Below, one piece after another: positions 59,686-64,000 of a stretch of DNA of 64,000 nucleotides. The position numbers and the translations under genes are program-made. The DNA is taken from contig NZ_CP060494.1 of the NCBI RefSeq assembly GCF_014334115.1, positions 372,001 through 436,000 of the forward strand, given 5' to 3'. Within the stretch, counting starts at the first letter, position 1. Every line of letters starts with the position of its first letter. The notes beneath the pieces are model-generated. The model was not told the origin of the DNA. It was given only the letters and a program-made list of their open reading frames with translations, and did not search any database. This stretch comes from Sphingosinithalassobacter sp. CS137. GTDB lineage: Bacteria; Pseudomonadota; Alphaproteobacteria; Sphingomonadales; Sphingomonadaceae.

Positions 59686-61776
59686 TCACCAGATGTTCAC
59701 GCGCTCGGCCGGCTCGAGATAGAGCTGCTGGCTCGGCTGGGGATCGAACGCGCTGTACCAGGGATCGAGATTGCGGACGACCCAGGTGCGCTGCTGCGAC
59801 GGCGAATGCGGATCGGTGAGCAGCCGCTGGCGCAGGTTTGCCTCGCGATAGTTGCGCCGCCACACCTGTGCCCAGCCGAGATAGAAACGCTGATCGCCGG
59901 TGAAGCCGTCGAGCACCGGCGGCTCCTGTCCGACGAGCGAATCGCGATAGGCCTTGTGCGCGACGGTGAGGCCGGCGAGGTCGGCGACGTTCTCGCCCAG
60001 CGTCAGATCGCCCTGCACCCGCATGCCGGGCAGCGGCTCATAGGCGTCATACTGCGCGCTGAGCGCCGCGGTGCGCGCTTCGAACGCGGCGAGATCCTCA
60101 GGCGTCCACCACTGCTCGAGCTGGCCGGTGGCATCGTATTTCGAGCCCTGATCGTCAAAATGATGGCTGATCTCGTGCCCGATCACCGCGCCGATGCCGC
60201 CATAGTTGAGCGCCGGATCGGCATTCGGATCGAAGAACGGCGGCTGAAGGATCGCGGCGGGGAAGACGATTTCGACCATGCCGAAATTGGCATAGGCGTT
60301 CACCGTCATCGGGGTCATGCCCCATTCCCAGCGATAGATCGGCTGGCCGAGCTTGCCGACGTTGTAATTGTGCGCCCACTGGTTCGCGCGCCAATTGTTG
60401 CCGAAGGCATCGCCGGGGCGGATCTCGAGGTTCGAATAGTCGCGCCAGCGATCGGGGTAGCCGATCTTGGGCGTGAAGGCGGCGAGCTTGGCAAGCGCGC
60501 GCTCCTTCGTCTCGGCCGACATCCAGTCGAGCCCGCGGATGCGATCGCCCATCGCCGCGATGACGTTCTGGACGAGCTCGTCCGCCGCCGCCTTGGTCTC
60601 GGGCGGGAAATAGCGCGCGACATATTCCTGGCTCACTTCGTCGGCGAGCGCCGCCGAAGTGAAATCGACCGCGCGCTTCCAGCGGGCCTGCTGCTCGGGC
60701 GTGCCCGAAAGGGTGGTGCCGTAAAAGGCGAACTGCGCGTCGTCGAAGGCAGTCGGCAGCACGTCGGCGAAACTGTCGAGCGAGCGGACCATCAGCTGGT
60801 CGCGCAGCACCTGGACCGGCGTGTCGGCGATCAGCCGCGCGATCCCCTCGACCGCGCTCGGCTGAGCGACGATCACCGAATCGACCGGCGCGCCGATGCC
60901 TTCGAAATAGCGCACGAAATCGAAACCGGGCGCGCGCGTCGTGAGATCGGCGACCGTCATCTTGTTGTAGGTCTTGTCGGCATCGCGGCTGTCGACGCGG
61001 GTCCAGTGCGCCCGCGCGATCGCGGTTTCGAAATCGAGGACCGCCTGCGCGCGTGCCGCGGCATTCGGCTCGCCCGCCAGCGTCAGCACGCGCGCGAGAT
61101 GCTCGCGATAGGCGTTGCGGGTTTCGGTGAGCCGCGCCTCGTCGGAAAGATAATAGTCGCGGTCGGGCATGCCGAGCCCCGCCTGGGCGAGGCTGAGCGC
61201 ATAGACTTCGGGATTCTTGTCGTCCTGACCGACATAGGTGGCGAAGGGGATCGGGATGCCGGCGCGATCCGCCTCGGCGGCGAGCGCGGCATAGGCGCCG
61301 GTGTCGGTCACGGCGGCGATCCGGTCCAGCCAGGGGCGGATCGGTTCGAGCCCGCGCGCGTCGATCGCCTGACGGTCAAGATAGGCGGCATAGGCGGTGC
61401 CGATCTTCGACCCTTCGGCCTTGGCTTCTTCGAGGATCGAATGGGTGCGCTCCTGCGACAGATCGGCGAGCACGCTGAACATGCCGAAGTTCGACTTGTC
61501 GGACGGGATTTCGGTGGTGCGCGCCCAGGTGCCGTTGGCATAGGCGTAGAAATCCTCGCCCGGCGCGACGCTGCGGTCCATGCCGGCGACGTCGAAGCCG
61601 AAGCTGCCGATCTGCGGCGCGGGCGCCGGAGCGGGCGTGACGGGGCCGACGGCGGCTTCGCCGACGGTCTGCGTCTGCTGGGCGACCGCCGCGGGGGCGG
61701 GCCGTTCGGCGCGGGTGCAGCCCGCGAGCAGCGCGGGCGTGGCGAACAAGGTGGTGGCGAGCAGCAGGCGGCGCAT
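59686..61776 (-). CDS. M13-family metallopeptidase lipoprotein (neprilysin/PepO-like)
   Basis: A 696-residue zinc endopeptidase. The signal peptide ends in a lipobox, LLAGC, so it is membrane-tethered in the envelope. The zinc site is VIGHEISHHFDDQGSKYD and the third ligand lies in GENVADLAGLTVAHKAY; substrate-binding NAYANF is present as TVNAYANFGMVEI. It ends VNIW, the usual M13 Trp-terminated tail. The chosen ATG begins MRRLLLATTLF. Common in sphingomonads for peptide degradation. Confidence 0.94.
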   Translation of the reverse strand: MRRLLLATTLFATPALLAGCTRAERPAPAAVAQQTQTVGEAAVGPVTPAPAPAPQIGSFGFDVAGMDRSVAPGEDFYAYANGTWARTTEIPSDKSNFGMFSVLADLSQERTHSILEEAKAEGSKIGTAYAAYLDRQAIDARGLEPIRPWLDRIAAVTDTGAYAALAAEADRAGIPIPFATYVGQDDKNPEVYALSLAQAGLGMPDRDYYLSDEARLTETRNAYREHLARVLTLAGEPNAAARAQAVLDFETAIARAHWTRVDSRDADKTYNKMTVADLTTRAPGFDFVRYFEGIGAPVDSVIVAQPSAVEGIARLIADTPVQVLRDQLMVRSLDSFADVLPTAFDDAQFAFYGTTLSGTPEQQARWKRAVDFTSAALADEVSQEYVARYFPPETKAAADELVQNVIAAMGDRIRGLDWMSAETKERALAKLAAFTPKIGYPDRWRDYSNLEIRPGDAFGNNWRANQWAHNYNVGKLGQPIYRWEWGMTPMTVNAYANFGMVEIVFPAAILQPPFFDPNADPALNYGGIGAVIGHEISHHFDDQGSKYDATGQLEQWWTPEDLAAFEARTAALSAQYDAYEPLPGMRVQGDLTLGENVADLAGLTVAHKAYRDSLVGQEPPVLDGFTGDQRFYLGWAQVWRRNYREANLRQRLLTDPHSPSQQRTWVVRNLDPWYSAFDPQPSQQLYLEPAERVNIW

Positions 61777-61825
61777 GGGAACTCCTTGGAAAGGCATGTG
61801 CCGCTGTATTACGTAGCTCCTACGC

Positions 61826-62332
61826 TCAGTCAAACGGCAGCAGCGATCGCCGGGCGCCGCGGCGCCGCCATTTGCGGGCGACCCACAGCCGCCAGCCGAT
61901 CGCGCTGGCGAGATAGCCGAGGAGGCCTAGCGCCAGCGTGATGGTGAGCAGGCCCGCGAGAGTCGCGGGGCCGGCCTCGGCGACAATCCAGTCGGTCCAG
62001 CTCTGCTCGGGCGCCGAGATTCCGGGCAGCGCGCCCTTCAGGTCGAGCATCCAGCTGCCGAGCCAATAGGCGCCGACCCAGAGCGGCGGCGTGGTGACCG
62101 GATTGGTGACGAAGGTGGTGGCGGCGGCCGCAGGAATGTTCGCGCGGAGCGGCAGCGCGAGCACCGCGGCGGCCGGGATCTGCCCCATCGGGATCAGAAT
62201 GCCGGTGGCGATGCCGAGTGCAACGCCGCGCGGCACCGAGCGGCGGGTGAAGCGCCAGAGCGACGGCGCCATGATGCGGCGGGCGAAAGGCCGCGACCAG
62301 CGATGCGATTCGATCGTCTCGCGAGTCGGCAT
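61826..62332 (-). CDS. DUF2062 family membrane protein
   Basis: A 168-residue protein with three hydrophobic segments (about 39-60, 62-90 and 128-152). The DUF2062 signatures SVPRGVALGIATGILIPMGQ and ANIPAAAATTFVTNPVTTPP are clear. The function of the family is not established; it is often found near glycosyltransferases or smpB. It lies 46 bases downstream of smpB in the same direction. Confidence 0.88.
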   Translation of the reverse strand: MPTRETIESHRWSRPFARRIMAPSLWRFTRRSVPRGVALGIATGILIPMGQIPAAAVLALPLRANIPAAAATTFVTNPVTTPPLWVGAYWLGSWMLDLKGALPGISAPEQSWTDWIVAEAGPATLAGLLTITLALGLLGYLASAIGWRLWVARKWRRRGARRSLLPFD

Positions 62333-62378
62333 CTGGCGCGCGACCCAGCTGCCGAAGCGGTTCGGCGCGGGCGGGGAA

Positions 62379-62858
62379 TCAGCCGCGATCGCGGAGCAGT
62401 CGTCCCTGCTCGCGCTTCCAGTCCCGCTCCTTGATCGCCTCCCGCTTGTCATGCGTCTTCTTGCCCTTGGCGAGCGCCAGTTCCACTTTCGCGCGCCCGC
62501 GTCCATTGAAATAGATGCTGAGCGGCACGAGCGTCATCCCCTCGCGGGCGACGGCGCCATGGAGCTTGTTGATCTCCCTTTCATGAAGGAGCAATTTACG
62601 CGGGCGCTTCGGCTCGTGATTGAAGCGATTTCCGTGGCTGAATTCGGGAATGTTCGAATTGACCAGCCAGACTTCCTCGCCCCGCACCTCGGCATAGCTC
62701 TCGGCGATCGAACCCTCGCCGAAACGCAGCGATTTCACTTCGGTGCCGCTCAGCACGATCCCTGCTTCATAGACGGTTTCGATGGCATAATCGAACCGCG
62801 CGCGCCGGTTTTCGGCGACGGTCTTGACCTTTTCTGCGGGGGGACGGGGACGAGCCAT
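62379..62858 (-). CDS. smpB: SsrA-binding protein SmpB
   Basis: A 159-residue OB-fold partner of tmRNA in ribosome rescue. [60 protein letters not shown] and the basic C-terminal tail [20 protein letters not shown] are diagnostic. The ATG giving [12 protein letters not shown] was chosen; the upstream open frame is a shadow. dapA normally lies nearby, as here, but two small paralogous genes sit between. Confidence 0.97.
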   Translation of the reverse strand: MARPRPPAEKVKTVAENRRARFDYAIETVYEAGIVLSGTEVKSLRFGEGSIAESYAEVRGEEVWLVNSNIPEFSHGNRFNHEPKRPRKLLLHEREINKLHGAVAREGMTLVPLSIYFNGRGRAKVELALAKGKKTHDKREAIKERDWKREQGRLLRDRG

Positions 62859-63046
62859 GGGGAGGCGCATGTAGACACCGGCACCGCCGATGGAAAGGGC
62901 GCCTCGCCGCACGCTCCGGCGCAGCGCCGCCTCGCCCTGGCGCATCTTGCGGCGAAATGCGGGATTATGTGCATTCGCGCCGCGCCGTGACGGAACGGAC
63001 CGCAGCAGGGTGCGTTGCAGCATTTTGGTAGGTGGGAGAAGAATTC

Positions 63047-63295
63047 ATGCGCTCCAAGATTGCAACCGGCGTGCTCGGCTCGCTGCTCGCTATTTCCGCC
63101 GCGGCGCAGCCTGCGCTTGCGGCGGATCCGGCCTCGGCGCTGTCGCTCGCGCCGACACGCGCGGCAACGACATCCGAAGGCGCTTCGGACCAGATGGCGA
63201 GCCCGGGCATCGGCGTGATCCTCGGTGTCGTCGGGATCATCGCGGGCGCGGTGATCGTCGTCGCCGACTCGGACGACGAACCCGACAGCCCCTGA
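63047..63295 (+). CDS. Small exported protein, first of a paralogous pair
   Basis: An 82-residue protein of unknown function. A signal peptide covers about 1-30 (cleavage after ALA), then a short Ala/Ser/Thr segment and a hydrophobic helix (GIGVILGVVGIIAGAVIVVA) close to the C-terminus, ending in the acidic DSDDEPDSP. The layout, and the last six residues, are repeated in the gene 80 bases downstream. GGTGGGAGAAG precedes the ATG. Similar small proteins occur in sphingomonads as I remember them. Confidence 0.75.
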   Translation: MRSKIATGVLGSLLAISAAAQPALAADPASALSLAPTRAATTSEGASDQMASPGIGVILGVVGIIAGAVIVVADSDDEPDSP

Positions 63296-63311
63296 GCCGA
63301 GCGATCGCGCA

Positions 63312-63335
63312 CGCGACGGCGGTGACGCCGTCGCG
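63312..63335 (+). terminator. Hairpin after the first small paralogue
   Basis: CGCGACGGCG and CGCCGTCGCG form a perfect 10-pair stem with a GTGA loop, 17 bases after the stop. There is no T run; it may attenuate or stabilise rather than terminate. Confidence 0.45.
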
Positions 63336-63375
63336 GCGGATCACCCGCACCACTCCCTTCAACGAGGTATCGTTC

Positions 63376-63615
63376 ATGATCTCGAAATTTCTTGCCGCAA
63401 CCGCGGCGCTCAGCCTTTCCGTCACGCCCGCGCTCGCGGCGAGCGCCGACCCGGCGGCGTCGCTGTCGCTGAGCCGCGCCAGCACCGATAGCGTCGGCAA
63501 CGATCAGATCGGCGGCGAAGGCGTAGGCATCGGCCTTGCCATCGCGATCGGCGTCGCTGCCGTTGTCGCGGGTGTGGTCGCGACCGACGACGAGGACGAA
63601 CCCGACAGCCCCTGA
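63376..63615 (+). CDS. Small exported protein, second of a paralogous pair
   Basis: A 79-residue protein. Signal peptide about 1-22 (MISKFLAATAALSLS), then DPAASLSLSRASTDS matching the DPASALSLAPTRAAT of its neighbour, a hydrophobic GIGLAIAIGVAAVVAGVVA helix and an acidic end DDEDEPDSP. The last six residues are the same in both. The relation indicates tandem duplication with divergence. Probably cotranscribed with the first gene or separated from it by the hairpin. Confidence 0.75.
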   Translation: MISKFLAATAALSLSVTPALAASADPAASLSLSRASTDSVGNDQIGGEGVGIGLAIAIGVAAVVAGVVATDDEDEPDSP

Positions 63616-63673
63616 CGCCTGCGTCAGGGGACGCTGAAGCCGCATCGCTCGCCTGACCCCAGTGTCAGGCGAG
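63609..63673. terminator. Two hairpins between the convergent small gene and dapA
   Basis: CCCCTGACG/CGTCAGGGG (63609-63630, 9 pairs, 4-base loop) overlaps the stop of the second small gene, and CTCGCCTGAC/GTCAGGCGAG (63648-63673, 10 pairs, 6-base loop) overlaps the stop of dapA. Lying between convergent genes they probably act as a bidirectional terminator pair, though T runs are lacking on both sides. Confidence 0.55.
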
Positions 63674-64000
63674 CTTGGCGTGTGCGAGTGCCGCGTCGAC
63701 GGCCTTTTTGCTCGCGGCCGAGGGCTCGGTCATCGGCAGCCGCAGTTCGGCGGGAAAATCCGGCCGAACCACCGACAGCGCATATTTGACCGGCCCCGGC
63801 GACGCGTCGCTGAACAGCGCGCAGTGCAGCGGGAAGAGCTTGTCCTGATAGGCGAGCGCCTGCGCATAATCGCCGGACGCGCACGCCGCCTGGAACTCGG
63901 CACAGAGCCTTGGCGCGACATTGGCAGTCACCGAGATGCAGCCGCTGCCACCCATCGCCATGACTGCGAGCGCGGTTTCGTCATTGCCCGAAAGCTGGCA
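63665..64000 (-). CDS. dapA: 4-hydroxy-tetrahydrodipicolinate synthase, N-terminal part beyond the window
   Basis: The C-terminal 111 residues of DapA, an aldolase-fold enzyme of lysine and diaminopimelate synthesis. QLSGNDETALAVMAMGGSG, CISVTANVAPRL and the end region PGPVKYALSVV followed by LRLPMTEPS are typical. The gene enters from the right edge, so start and active-site Lys lie outside. Confidence 0.93.
   Translation of the reverse strand, partial: CQLSGNDETALAVMAMGGSGCISVTANVAPRLCAEFQAACASGDYAQALAYQDKLFPLHCALFSDASPGPVKYALSVVRPDFPAELRLPMTEPSAASKKAVDAALAHAKLA

Overview
The window is a chromosomal segment of an alphaproteobacterium, almost certainly a sphingomonad (Sphingomonas or a close relative). 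The evidence is the very high GC content, alphaproteobacterial gene orders (dusB-ntrBC-ntrYX-hfq-hflX; rpsB-tsf-pyrH-frr-uppS-cdsA-dxr-rseP-bamA-ompH-fabZ), an IspD-IspF fusion, CckA, a GTTC-N7-GTTC type LexA box before recA, and a bamA-ompH-fabZ cluster without lpxD or lpxA, as expected where glycosphingolipids replace lipopolysaccharide. Genes are densely packed with many 4-base stop/start overlaps. I see no insertion sequence, prophage, CRISPR array or rRNA. There is one tRNA gene, tRNA-Ser(UGA).

Layout. 1-9.5 kb: the end of a Ppx/GppA phosphatase, an I78 inhibitor lipoprotein, rnd, aspS, carbonic anhydrase, lipA, a CoQ-binding START protein, cinA, a secreted orphan and ispDF. 9.5-18.7 kb: dusB followed by both nitrogen two-component systems, NtrBC and NtrYX, then a tandem double-domain Hfq and HflX. 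18.7-21.9 kb: a MarR regulator with an evident operator plus a DUF1398 gene, mazG, a membrane-anchored aspartic protease and a metallo-beta-lactamase-fold hydrolase. 21.1-28.5 kb (minus strand): a cell wall and housekeeping operon, mltB-like, SPOR/RlpA-like, DD-carboxypeptidase, holB, metG, tatD, MBL hydrolase, protease. 28.6-41.3 kb: tRNA-Ser, a hypothetical gene, PilZ, rpmE, then the long minus-strand envelope and translation cluster from rpsB to fabZ.

41.4-46 kb: a 73-residue membrane protein behind a promoter that carries a LexA-type box, psd, a chemoreceptor and NADP-isocitrate dehydrogenase. 46-54.9 kb: a more accessory stretch with a Kef-type antiporter and AidB-like acyl-CoA dehydrogenase pair, a BCCT transporter, and a GST / dicarboxylate-glutamate symporter / Tat-exported M24 peptidase operon. 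55-64 kb: recA with its SOS box, a divergent DUF1493 gene, an orphan receiver, cckA, an M13 metallopeptidase lipoprotein, DUF2062, smpB, a tandem pair of small exported paralogues ending in the same residues, and the C-terminal part of dapA.

Most of the window is conserved core genome. The parts that most repay a second look are the putative SOS-controlled small membrane protein at 41.4-41.7 kb, the double-domain Hfq, the paralogous exported peptides with hairpins at 63.0-63.6 kb, the MarR/DUF1398 unit, and ntrB, which has no standard start codon at the expected place. I did not find a clearly new multi-gene defence or mobile system.
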